From contig JBBPBK010000141.1 in the NCBI GenBank assembly GCA_039720395.1, forward strand, positions 1 to 64,000: a stretch of DNA of 64,000 nt, in the 5' to 3' direction. Positions 1 through 12,295 of this stretch are shown here, piece after piece (positions within the stretch are counted from its first letter, which is position 1; each line of letters opens with the position of its first letter). Position numbers and translations under genes: made by a program. The notes beneath the pieces were generated by a model. It was not told the origin of the DNA, did not search any database, and saw only the letters and a list, made by a program, of their open reading frames with translations. The DNA comes from Liquidambar formosana. Its lineage: Eukaryota; Streptophyta; Magnoliopsida; Saxifragales; Altingiaceae.

Positions 1-1516
1 AATCCTTGAAGGCATTCTAGAATCCACAACTCAATTAGAATCGCCATTGGCTCATGGGTGCCTCACACCCTACTTACACACCCGTAGGAGTTCTATACAC
101 TCCAAAAAAGTACAACATGTCCTGACTCCACGACATTTTCTAGACTCAATAAGAGTCGCTGTAGACTCGTTGCAGCCCCACAACTCTTCCTAAACAACCG
201 TAGGAGCCCTATACATCCAAAAAGCCCCGAGGAGGAAGTACCCTTCTGTCCATGGCCCAGCTAGAGTCGCCGTGGACTCGTGTGAACCCCACAACTCCTC
301 TTTGACACCCATGGGCGTTCTATAGACTCTAAAAATCGTAGGAGGTATCCTAGAGTCCATGAAACTCTCTAGACTAAATTAGAGTCGCCATAGGCCCTTG
401 AGAGGCTCACAAAACTTCCTAGACCACTGAGGAGCTCTATACACGCTAAAAACTCAAAGGACGATTCCCAGAGTCCACAACTCAATTAGAAGTCGCCATA
501 AACTCGTGGGAGCCTCACAACGCTTCTTACACACCCGTAGGAGCTCTGCTCGCTCAGAAAAACCGCAGGAGGTACCCCCAGAGTCCACAACATTCTCTAA
601 ACTCAATTAGAGTCGCCATAGATATGTGAGGCTGACACCGCTTCCAAGACAGCCGTAGGAGCTCTACGTGCTCCAAAAGTCAAGGACGATTCCCAGAGTC
701 AATGACACTCTCTAGACTAAATTAAAGTCGCCTTAGACTCGTGGGACGTCACAAGACTAGCTACACACCCATAGGACCTTTGTAGGCTCCAAAAAAAAAA
801 AAAAATCCTTGGACGCATTCTAGCATCCACGACTCAATAAGAGTCGCCATAGGCTCATGGGGGCCTCACAACGCACTTAGACACCCGTAGGAGCTCTTTA
901 CACTCCAAAAAAACAAAAAAAAAAAACGAGATATCCTTGAGTCCCCGACACCTTCTAGACTCAGTCAAAGTCGCTCTAGACTCGTCGTGCCTCACAACGC
1001 TTCTTAAACAACCGTAGGAGCCCTATATATCCAAAAAGCCCCGAGGAGGAAGTACCCTTCTGTCCGGGCCCAGCTAGAGTCGCCGTGGACTCGTGTGAAC
1101 CCCACAACTCCTCTTTGAAACCCGTGGGCGTTCTATACACTCTAAAAATCGTAGGAGGTATCCTAGAGTCCATGAAACTCTCCAGACTAAATTAGAGTCG
1201 CCATAGGCCCTTGAGAGGCTCACAAAACTTCCTAGACACTCGTAGGAGCTCTATACACGATAAAAAAAATCCAAGGATGATTCCCAGAGTCCACAACTCA
1301 ATTAGAAGTCGCCATAAACTCGTGGTAGCCTCACAATGCTTCTATGAAAGCCGAAGGAGCTCTACACACTTCGAGAAATCTTAGAAGGATTCCAGAGTCA
1401 AAGACACTCTTTGGACCAAATTAGAGTCGCCTAAGATTCGAGGGACGCTCACAAGACTAGCTAGGCACCAATAGGCGCTCTATAGGCTACAAAAAAAAAA
1501 AAAAAAAAAAAAAAAA
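1..1516. repeat. Irregular satellite segment with two hybrid monomers and many small deletions
   Basis: In standard-unit numbering this reads monomers 7, 8, 9, 10, an 11/14 hybrid, 15, 16, 17, an 18/2 hybrid, 3, 4, 5, 6. Monomers 12-13 and 19-23 plus 1 are therefore missing. About ten single-base deletions relative to all other copies occur here, for example near 67, 121, 631, 680, 750, 874, 989, 1064 and 1391, and almost none follow in the next 2 kb. Confidence 0.8.
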
Positions 1517-3501
1517 TCCTTGAAGGCATTCTAGAATCCACAACTCAATTAGAATCGCCATTGGCTCATGGGTGCCTCACAACCCTACTTAGACACCCGT
1601 AGGAGTTCTATACACTCCAAAAAAAAGTACGACATGTCCTTGACTCCACGACATTTTCTAGACTCAATAAGAGTCGCTGTAGACTCGTTGCAGCCCCACA
1701 ACTCTTCCTAAACAACCGTAGGAGCCCTATACATCCAAAAAGCCCCGAGGAGGAAGTACCCTTCTGTCCATGGCCCAGCTAGAGTCGCCGTGGACTCGTG
1801 TGAACCCCACAACTCCTCTTTGACACCCGTGGGCGTTCTATAGACTCTAAAAATCGTAGGAGGTATCCTAGAGTCCATGAAACTCTCTAGACTAAATTAG
1901 AGTCGCCATAGGCCCTTGAGAGGCTCACAAAACTTCCTAGACACTCGTAGGAGCTCTATACACGCTAAAAACTCCAAGGACGATTCCCAGAGTCCACAAC
2001 TCAATTAGAAGTCGCCATAAACTCGTGGGAGCCTCACAATGCTTCCAAGATAGCCGTAGGAGCTGTACACACACCGAAAAAATCCTAGGAGGATTCCCAG
2101 AGTCAATGACACTCTCTGGCCTAAACTAGAGTCGCCATAGACTCGTGGGACCCCACAACACCTCTTAGACCCCTGTAAGCATTCTATACACTCTAGAAAT
2201 TGAAGGAGGTATCCTAGAGCCCATGACGCTCTCTAGACTAAATTACGGTCGCCATAGGCACTTGAGGGGCTAACAAAACATCCTAGACACTCGTGGGAGC
2301 TCTATATTTTAAAAAATCCAAGGACGATTCCCAGTGTCCACAACTCAATTAGAGTCGCCATAAACTCGTGGGAGCCTCACAACGCTTCTTACACACCCGT
2401 AGGAGCTCTACTCACTCAGAAAAACCGTAGGAGGTACCCCCAGAGTCCACAACATTCTCTAAACTCAATTAGAGTCGCCATAGACTATTGTGAGGCTGAC
2501 ACCTGCTTCCAAGACAGCCGTAGGAGCTCTACGTGCTCCAAAAAGTCCAAGGACGATTCCCAGAGTCAATGACACTCTCTAGACTAAATTAAAGTCGCCT
2601 TAGACTCGTGGGACGCTCACAAGACTAGCTACACACCCATAGGACCTTTGTAGGCTCCAAAAAAAAAAAAAAAAAATCCTTGGACGCATTCTAGCATCCA
2701 CAACTCAATAAGAGTCGCCATAGGCTCATGGGGGCCTCACAACGCCACTTAGACACCCGTAGGAGCTCTTTACACTCCAAAAAAAAAAAAAAAAAAAACC
2801 GAGATGTCCTTGAGTCCCCGACACCTTCTAGACTCAGTCAAAGTCGCTCTAGACTCGTCGTTGCCTCACAACGCTTCTTAAACAACCGTAGAAGCGCTAT
2901 ACATTCAAAAAATCCCGATGAATAAGTATCCTTCCGTCCACGGCCCAACTAGAGTCGTTGTAGACTCGTGTGAGCCCCACAACACCTCTTAGACACCCGT
3001 AGGTATTCTATACACACTTAAAATCGTAGGAGGTATCCTAGGGCCCATAACGCTCTCTAGACTAAATTAGAGTCGCCATAGGCCCTTGAGAGGCTCACAA
3101 AACTTCCTAGATACTCGTAGGGGATCTATACACTTTAAAAAATCCAAGGACGATTCTCAGAGTCCAAAACTCAATTAGAGTTGCCATAAACTTGTGGGAG
3201 CCTCACAGCGCTTCTTGCACACCCGTAGGAGCTCTGTACACTCCAAAAAACCATAGCAGGTACCCCAGATTCCACGGCATTCTCTAAACTAAATTGGAGT
3301 TGCCTTGGACTATTGTGAGGCTGACACCGCTTCCAAGACAGCCGTAGGAGCTCTACACACTCCGAAAAATCCTAGAAGGGTTCCCAGAGTCAAAGACACT
3401 CTCTGGACCAAATTAGAGTCGCCTAAGACTCGAGGGACGCTCACAAGACTAGCTAGGCACCAATAGGAGCTCTATAGGCTCCCAACAAAAAAAAAAAAAA
3501 A
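1517..3501. repeat. Partial HOR unit, monomers 7-23 (B and C blocks)
   Basis: Seventeen monomers in standard order, B block then C block, ending in the A-tract just before the first complete 23-monomer unit. It shares a rare GAGCTGTAC variant near 2060 with the unit at 14278-16265 (near 14826); all other copies read GAGCTCTAC. Confidence 0.88.
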
Positions 3502-4180
3502 TCCTTGAAGGCATTCCAGAATCCACAACTCAATTAGAATCGCCATAGGCTCATGGGAGCCTCACAACCCTACTTAGACACCCATAGGTGTTCTATACAT
3601 TCCAAAAAACAAATACGAGATGTCCTTGAGTCCACGACACTTTCTAGACTCAATAAGAGTCACTGTAGACTCGTTACAGTTTCCCAACTCTTCGTAAACA
3701 ACCGTAGGAGCCCTATATATCCAAAAAGCCCCGAGGAGGAAGTACCCTTCTGTCCGTGGCCCAGCTAGAGTCGCCGTGGACTCGTGTGAACCCCACAACT
3801 CCTCTTTGAAACCCGTGGGCGTTCTATACACTCTAAAAATCGTAGGAGGTATCCTAGAGTCCATGAAACTCTCCAGACTAAATTAGAGTCGCCATAGGCC
3901 CTTGAGAGGCTCACAAAACTTCCTAGACACTCGTAGGAGCTCTATACACGATAAAAAAATCCAAGGATGATTCCCAGAGTCCACAACTCAATTAGAAGTC
4001 GCCATAAACTCGTGGTAGCCTCACAATGCTTCTATGAAAGCCGAAGGAGCTCTACACACTTCGAGAAATCTTAGAAGGATTCCCAGAGTCAAAGACACTC
4101 TTTGGACCAAATTAGAGTCGCCTAAGATTCGAGGGACGCTCACAAGACTAGCTAGGCACCAATAGGCGCTCTATAGGCTA

Positions 4181-4212
<32 letters not shown>
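3502..4212. repeat. Block A of the reference unit (6 monomers)
   Basis: Types a-b-c-d-e-h, 711 bp. Monomer 5 ends with AGAAATCTTAGAAGGA, like the end of a type-g monomer, so it looks like an e/g hybrid in which one monomer was lost from an original 7-mer. The block ends with GGCTAC followed by 31 A. This block is missing from the right-hand array. Confidence 0.85.
3647..3672. other. Example of the GACTC-N5-GAGTC-N6-GACTC dyad cluster in a type-b monomer
   Basis: GACTC at 3647-3651, its reverse complement GAGTC at 3657-3661 and GACTC again at 3668-3672. The two overlapping inverted repeats have arms of 5 bp, and their starts are 10 and 11 bp apart. GAGTC-N6-GACTC or a one-mismatch version sits at the same place in most monomers of both arrays. 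Confidence 0.75.
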
Positions 4213-4215
<3 letters not shown>

Positions 4216-5373
4216 TTGAAGGCATTCTAGAATCCACAACTCAATTAGAATCGCCATTGGCTCATGGGTGCCTCACAACCCTACTTACACACCCGTAGGA
4301 GTTCTATACACTCCAAAAAAAAGTACGACATGTCCTTGACTCCACGACATTTTCTAGACTCAATAAGAGTCGCTGTAGACTCGTTGCAGCCCCACAACTC
4401 TTCCTAAACAACCGTAGGAGCCCTATACATCCAAAAAGCCCCGAGGAGGAAGTACCCTTCTGTCCATGGCCCAGCTAGAGTCGCCGTGGACTCGTGTGAA
4501 CCCCACAACTCCTCTTTGACACCCGTGGGCGTTCTATAGACTCTAAAAATCGTAGGAGGTATCCTAGAGTCCATGAAACTCTCTAGACTAAATTAGAGTC
4601 GCCATAGGCCCTTGAGAGGCTCACAAAACTTCCTAGACACTCGTAGGAGCTCTATACACGCTAAAAACTCCAAGGACGATTCCCAGAGTCCACAACTCAA
4701 TTAGAAGTCGCCATAAACTCGTGGGAGCCTCACAATGCTTCCAAGATAGCCGTAGGAGCTCTACACACACCGAAAAAATCCTAGGAGGATTCCCAGAGTC
4801 AATGACACTCTCTGGCCTAAACTAGAGTCGCCATAGACTCGTGGGACCCCACAACACCTCTTAGACCCCTGTAAGCATTCTATACACTCTAGAAATTGAA
4901 GGAGGTATCCTAGAGCCCATGACGCTCTCTAGACTAAATTACGGTCGCCATAGGCACTTGAGGGGCTAACAAAACATCCTAGACACTCGTGGGAGCTCTA
5001 TATTTTAAAAAATCCAAGGACGATTCCCAGTGTCCACAACTCAATTAGAGTCGCCATAAACTCGTGGGAGCCTCACAACGCTTCTTACACACCCGTAGGA
5101 GCTCTACTCACTCAGAAAAACCGTAGGAGGTACCCCCAGAGTCCACAACATTCTCTAAACTCAATTAGAGTCGCCATAGACTATTGTGAGGCTGACACCT
5201 GCTTCCAAGACAGCCGTAGGAGCTCTACGTGCTCCAAAAAGTCCAAGGACGATTCCCAGAGTCAATGACACTCTCTAGACTAAATTAAAGTCGCCTTAGA
5301 CTCGTGGGACGCTCACAAGACTAGCTACACACCCATAGGACCTTTGTAGGCTCCAAAAAAAAAAAAAAAAAAA
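4213..5373. repeat. Block B of the reference unit (10 monomers)
   Basis: Types a-b-c-d-e-f-d-e-g-h, 1,161 bp. The internal second d-e pair and the f monomer distinguish it from block C. It can be read as a 7-mer enlarged by duplication of a d-e-f-like segment. Confidence 0.86.
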
Positions 5374-6198
5374 TCCTTGGACGCATTCTAGCATCCACAA
5401 CTCAATAAGAGTCGCCATAGGCTCATGGGGGCCTCACAACGCCACTTAGACACCCGTAGGAGCTCTTTACACTCCAAAAAAAAAAAAAAAAAAAAACCGA
5501 GATGTCCTTGAGTCCCCGACACCTTCTAGACTCAGTCAAAGTCGCTCTAGACTCGTCGTTGCCTCACAACGCTTCTTAAACAACCGTAGAAGCGCTATAC
5601 ATTCAAAAAATCCCGATGAATAAGTATCCTTCCGTCCACGGCCCAACTAGAGTCGTTGTAGACTCGTGTGAGCCCCACAACACCTCTTAGACACCCGTAG
5701 GTATTCTATACACACTTAAAATCGTAGGAGGTATCCTAGGGCCCATAACGCTCTCTAGACTAAATTAGAGTCGCCATAGGCCCTTGAGAGGCTCACAAAA
5801 CTTCCTAGATACTCGTAGGGGATCTATACACTTTAAAAAATCCAAGGACGATTCTCAGAGTCCAAAACTCAATTAGAGTTGCCATAAACTTGTGGGAGCC
5901 TCACAGCGCTTCTTGCACACCCGTAGGAGCTCTGTACACTCCAAAAATCCATAGCAGGTACCCCAGATTCCACGGCATTCTCTAAACTAAATTGGAGTTG
6001 CCTTGGACTATTGTGAGGCTGACACCGCTTCCAAGACAGCCGTAGGAGCTCTACACACTCCGAAAAATCCTAGAAGGGTTCCCAGAGTCAAAGACACTCT
6101 CTGGACCAAATTAGAGTCGCCTAAGACTCGAGGGACGCTCACAAGACTAGCTAGGCACCAATAGGAGCTCTATAGGCTCCCAAAAAAAAAAAAAAAAA
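5374..6198. repeat. Block C of the reference unit (7 monomers)
   Basis: Types a-b-c-d-e-g-h, 825 bp. This is the simplest block and the likely ancestral 7-monomer unit, since A and B can be derived from it by one loss or one internal duplication. It begins with TCCTTGGACGCATTC. Confidence 0.86.
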
Positions 6199-6878
6199 TC
6201 CTTGAAGGCATTCCAGAATCCACAACTCAATTAGAATCGCCATAGGCTCATGGGAGCCTCACAACCCTACTTAGACACCCATAGGTGTTCTATACATTCC
6301 AAAAAACAAATACGAGATGTCCTTGAGTCCACGACACTTTCTAGACTCAATAAGAGTCACTGTAGACTCGTTACAGTTTCCCAACTCTTCGTAAACAACC
6401 GTAGGAGCCCTATATATCCAAAAAGCCCCGAGGAGGAAGTACCCTTCTGTCCGTGGCCCAGCTAGAGTCGCCGTGGACTCGTGTGAACCCCACAACTCCT
6501 CTTTGAAACCCGTGGGCGTTCTATACACTCTAAAAATCGTAGGAGGTATCCTAGAGTCCATGAAACTCTCCAGACTAAATTAGAGTCGCCATAGGCCCTT
6601 GAGAGGCTCACAAAACTTCCTAGACACTCGTAGGAGCTCTATACACGATAAAAAAATCCAAGGATGATTCCCAGAGTCCACAACTCAATTAGAAGTCGCC
6701 ATAAACTCGTGGTAGCCTCACAATGCTTCTATGAAAGCCGAAGGAGCTCTACACACTTCGAGAAATCTTAGAAGGATTCCCAGAGTCAAAGACACTCTTT
6801 GGACCAAATTAGAGTCGCCTAAGATTCGAGGGACGCTCACAAGACTAGCTAGGCACCAATAGGCGCTCTATAGGCTAC

Positions 6879-6910
<32 letters not shown>

Positions 6911-8893
6911 TTGAAGGCATTCTAGAATCCACAACTCAATTAGAATCGCCATTGGCTCATGGGTGCCTCACAACCCTACTTACACACCCGTAGGAGTTCT
7001 ATACACTCCAAAAAAAAGTACGACATGTCCTTGACTCCACGACATTTTCTAGACTCAATAAGAGTCGCTGTAGACTCGTTGCAGCCCCACAACTCTTCCT
7101 AAACAACCGTAGGAGCCCTATACATCCAAAAAGCCCCGAGGAGGAAGTACCCTTCTGTCCATGGCCCAGCTAGAGTCGCCGTGGACTCGTGTGAACCCCA
7201 CAACTCCTCTTTGACACCCGTGGGCGTTCTATAGACTCTAAAAATCGTAGGAGGTATCCTAGAGTCCATGAAACTCTCTAGACTAAATTAGAGTCGCCAT
7301 AGGCCCTTGAGAGGCTCACAAAACTTCCTAGACACTCGTAGGAGCTCTATACACGCTAAAAACTCCAAGTACGATTCCCAGAGTCCACAACTCAATTAGA
7401 AGTCGCCATAAACTCGTGGGAGCCTCACAATGCTTCCAAGATAGCCGTAGGAGCTCTACACACACCGAAAAAATCCTAGGAGGATTCCCAGAGTCAATGA
7501 CACTCTCTGGCCTAAACTAGAGTCGCCATAGACTCGTGGGACCCCACAACACCTCTTAGACCCCTGTAAGCATTCTATACACTCTAGAAATTGAAGGAGG
7601 TATCCTAGAGCCCATGACGCTCTCTAGACTAAATTACGGTCGCCATAGGCCCTTGAGGGGCTAACAAAACATCCTAGACACTCGTGGGAGCTCTATATTT
7701 TAAAAAATCCAAGGACGATTCCCAGTGTCCACAACTCAATTAGAGTCGCCATAAACTCGTGGGAGCCTCACAACGCTTCTTACACACCCGTAGGAGCTCT
7801 ACTCACTCAGAAAAACCGTAGGAGGTACCCCCAGAGTCCACAACATTCTCTAAACTCAATTAGAGTCGCCATAGACTATTGTGAGGCTGACACCGCTTCC
7901 AAGACAGCCGTAGGAGCTCTACGTGCTCCAAAAAGTCCAAGGACGATTCCCAGAGTCAATGACACTCTCTAGACTAAATTAAAGTCGCCTTAGACTCGTG
8001 GGACGCTCACAAGACTAGCTACACACCCATAGGACCTTTGTAGGCTCCAAAAAAAAAAAAAAAAAAATCCTTGGACGCATTCTAGCATCCACAACTCAAT
8101 AAGAGTCGCCATAGGCTCATGGGGGCCTCACAACGCCACTTAGACACCCGTAGGAGCTCTTTACACTCCAAAAAAAAAAAAAAAAAAAAACCGAGATGTC
8201 CTTGAGTCCCCGACACCTTCTAGACTCAGTCAAAGTCGCTCTAGACTCGTCGTTGCCTCACAACGCTTCTTAAACAACCGTAGAAGCGCTATACATTCAA
8301 AAAATCCCGATGAATAAGTATCCTTCCGTCCACGGCCCAACTAGAGTCGTTGTAGACTCGTGTGAGCCCCACAACACCTCTTAGACACCCGTAGGTATTC
8401 TATACACACTTAAAATCGTAGGAGGTATCCTAGGGCCCATAACGCTCTCTAGACTAAATTAGAGTCGCCATAGGCCCTTGAGAGGCTCACAAAACTTCCT
8501 AGATACTCGTAGGGGATCTATACACTTTAAAAAATCCAAGGACGATTCTCAGAGTCCAAAACTCAATTAGAGTTGCCATAAACTTGTGGGAGCCTCACAG
8601 CGCTTCTTGCACACCCGTAGGAGCTCTGTACACTCCAAAAATCCATAGCAGGTACCCCAGATTCCACGGCATTCTCTAAACTAAATTGGAGTTGCCTTGG
8701 ACTATTGTGAGGCTGACACCGCTTCCAAGACAGCCGTAGGAGCTCTACACACTCCGAAAAATCCTAGAAGGGTTCCCAGAGTCAAAGACACTCTCTGGAC
8801 CAAATTAGAGTCGCCTAAGACTCGAGGGACGCTCACAAGACTAGCTAGGCACCAATAGGAGCTCTATGGGCTCCCAACAAAAAAAAAAAAAAA
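6199..8893. repeat. HOR unit 2, complete 23-mer (2,695 bp)
   Basis: Standard order of 23 monomers. The A-tract after monomer 6 is 29 bases. Monomer 10 has the AAGTACGATT variant near 7368, shared with later units near 20133, 25369 and 28069. Confidence 0.93.
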
Positions 8894-9572
8894 TCCTTGA
8901 AGGCATTCCAGAATCCACAACTCAATTAGAATCGCCATAGGCTCATGGGAGCCTCACAACCCTACTTAGACACCCATAGGTGTTCTATACATTCCAAAAA
9001 ACAAATACGAGATGTCCTTGAGTCCACGACACTTTCTAGACTCAATAAGAGTCACTGTAGACTCGTTACAGTTTCCCAACTCTTCGTAAACAACCGTAGG
9101 AGCCCTATATATCCAAAAAGCCCCGAGGAGGAAGTACCCTTCTGTCCGTGGCCCAGCTAGAGTCGCCGTGGACTCGTGTGAACCCCACAACTCCTCTTTG
9201 AAACCCGTGGGCGTTCTATACACTCTAAAAATCGTAGGAGGTATCCTAGAGTCCATGAAACTCTCCAGACTAAATTAGAGTCGCCATAGGCCCTTGAGAG
9301 GCTCACAAAACTTCCTAGACACTCGTAGGAGCTCTATACACGATAAAAAAATCCAAGGATGATTCCCAGAGTCCACAACTCAATTAGAAGTCGCCATAAA
9401 CTCGTGGTAGCCTCACAATGCTTCTATGAAAGCCGAAGGAGCTCTACACACTTCGAGAAATCTTAGAAGGATTCCCAGAGTCAAAGACACTCTTTGGACC
9501 AAATTAGAGTCGCCTAAGATTCGAGGGACGCTCACAAGACTAGCTAGGCACCAATAGGCGCTCTATAGGCTA

Positions 9573-9607
<35 letters not shown>

Positions 9608-11583
9608 TTGAAGGCATTCTAGAATCCACAACTCAATTAGAATCGCCATTGGCTCATGGGTGCCTCACAACCCTACTTACACACCCGTAGGAGTTCTATA
9701 CACTCCAAAAAAAAGTACGACATGTCCTTGACTCCACGACATTTTCTAGACTCAATAAGAGTCGCTGTAGACTCGTTGCAGCCCCACAACTCTTCCTAAA
9801 CAACCGTAGGAGCCCTATACATCCAAAAAGCCCCGAGGAGGAAGTACCCTTCTGTCCATGGCCCAGCTAGAGTCGCCGTGGACTCGTGTGAACCCCACAA
9901 CTCCTCTTTGACACCCGTGGGCGTTCTATAGACTCTAAAAATCGTAGGAGGTATCCTAGAGTCCATGAAACTCTCTAGACTAAATTAGAGTCGCCATAGG
10001 CCCTTGAGAGGCTCACAAAACTTCCTAGACACTCGTAGGAGCTCTATACACGCTAAAAACTCCAAGGACGATTCCCAGAGTCCACAACTCAATTAGAAGT
10101 CGCCATAAACTCGTGGGAGCCTCACAATGCTTCCAAGATAGCCGTAGGAGCTCTACACACACCGAAAAAATCCTAGGAGGATTCCCAGAGTCAATGACAC
10201 TCTCTGGCCTAAACTAGAGTCGCCATAGACTCGTGGGACCCCACAACACCTCTTAGACCCCTGTAAGCATTCTATACACTCTAGAAATTGAAGGAGGTAT
10301 CCTAGAGCCCATGACGCTCTCTAGACTAAATTACGGTCGCCATAGGCACTTGAGGGGCTAACAAAACATCCTAGACACTCGTGGGAGCTCTATATTTTAA
10401 AAAATCCAAGGACGATTCCCAGTGTCCACAACTCAATTAGAGTCGCCATAAACTCGTGGGAGCCTCACAACGCTTCTTACACACCCGTAGGAGCTCTACT
10501 CACTCAGAAAAACCGTAGGAGGTACCCCCAGAGTCCACAACATTCTCTAAACTCAATTAGAGTCGCCATAGACTATTGTGAGGCTGACACCGCTTCCAAG
10601 ACAGCCGTAGGAGCTCTACGTGCTCCAAAAAGTCCAAGGACGATTCCCAGAGTCAATGACACTCTCTAGACTAAATTAAAGTCGCCTTAGACTCGTGGGA
10701 CGCTCACAAGACTAGCTACACACCCATAGGACCTTTGTAGGCTCCAAAAAAAAAAAAAAAAAAATCCTTGGACGCATTCTAGCATCCACAACTCAATAAG
10801 AGTCGCCATAGGCTCATGGGGGCCTCACAACGCCACTTAGACACCCGTAGGAGCTCTTTACACTCCAAAAAAAAAAAAAAAAAAAACCGAGATGTCCTTG
10901 AGTCCCCGACACCTTCTAGACTCAGTCAAAGTCGCTCTAGACTCGTCGTTGCCTCACAACGCTTCTTAAACAACCGTAGAAGCGCTATACATTCAAAAAA
11001 TCCCGATGAATAAGTATCCTTCCGTCCACGGCCCAACTAGAGTCGTTGTAGACTCGTGTGAGCCCCACAACACCTCTTAGACACCCGTAGGTATTCTATA
11101 CACACTTAAAATCGTAGGAGGTATCCTAGGGCCCATAACGCTCTCTAGACTAAATTAGAGTCGCCATAGGCCCTTGAGAGGCTCACAAAACTTCCTAGAT
11201 ACTCGTAGGGGATCTATACACTTTAAAAAATCCAAGGACGATTCTCAGAGTCCAAAACTCAATTAGAGTTGCCATAAACTTGTGGGAGCCTCACAGCGCT
11301 TCTTGCACACCCGTAGGAGCTCTGTACACTCCAAAAACCATAGCAGGTACCCCAGATTCCACGGCATTCTCTAAACTAAATTGGAGTTGCCTTGGACTAT
11401 TGTGAGGCTGACACCGCTTCCAAGACAGCCGTAGGAGCTCTACACACTCCGAAAAATCCTAGAAGGGTTCCCAGAGTCAAAGACACTCTCTGGACCAAAT
11501 TAGAGTCGCCTAAGACTCGAGGGACGCTCACAAGACTAGCTAGGCACCAATAGGAGCTCTATAGGCTCCCAAAAAAAAAAAAA
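8894..11583. repeat. HOR unit 3, complete 23-mer (2,690 bp)
   Basis: Standard order. The monomer-6 A-tract is 31 bases. The terminal monomer ends GGCTCCC directly before its A-tract, without the AAC interruption seen in the flanking units. Confidence 0.93.
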
Positions 11584-12263
11584 TCCTTGAAGGCATTCCA
11601 GAATCCACAACTCAATTAGAATCGCCATAGGCTCATGGGAGCCTCACAACCCTACTTAGACACCCATAGGTGTTCTATACATTCCAAAAAACAAATACGA
11701 GATGTCCTTGAGTCCACGACACTTTCTAGACTCAATAAGAGTCACTGTAGACTCGTTACAGTTTCCCAACTCTTCGTAAACAACCGTAGGAGCCCTATAT
11801 ATCCAAAAAGCCCCGAGGAGGAAGTACCCTTCTGTCCGTGGCCCAGCTAGAGTCGCCGTGGACTCGTGTGAACCCCACAACTCCTCTTTGAAACCCGTGG
11901 GCGTTCTATACACTCTAAAAATCGTAGGAGGTATCCTAGAGTCCATGAAACTCTCCAGACTAAATTAGAGTCGCCATAGGCCCTTGAGAGGCTCACAAAA
12001 CTTCCTAGACACTCGTAGGAGCTCTATACACGATAAAAAAATCCAAGGATGATTCCCAGAGTCCACAACTCAATTAGAAGTCGCCATAAACTCGTGGTAG
12101 CCTCACAATGCTTCTATGAAAGCCGAAGGAGCTCTACACACTTCGAGAAATCTTAGAAGGATTCCCAGAGTCAAAGACACTCTTTGGACCAAATTAGAGT
12201 CGCCTAAGATTCGAGGGACGCTCACAAGACTAGCTAGGCACCAATAGGCGCTCTATAGGCTAC

Positions 12264-12295
<32 letters not shown>

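Larger units (their letters stand above)
3502..6198. repeat. HOR unit 1, complete 23-mer (2,697 bp), reference for numbering
   Basis: Reference unit. Block A (monomers 1-6) ends in a 31-base A-tract. Block B (7-16) and block C (17-23) also end in A-tracts, and monomer 17 carries a further A-tract near its 3' end. Types in order: abcdeh, abcdefdegh, abcdegh. Confidence 0.93.

Noticed and set aside
780..800. Satellite A-tracts as tails of SINEs or further LINEs
   Set aside because: The sequence on both sides is continuous satellite in register and there are no target-site duplications, so the tracts are part of the monomers.
3553..3864. Recurring 63-138-codon open frames on both strands in nearly every unit (MGASQPYLDTHR..., MDSRIPPTIF...)
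   Set aside because: They are satellite, repeat exactly with the HOR, overlap on opposite strands and have no domain or promoter. The mean monomer length of 117 is a multiple of three, which lets frames run on by chance.
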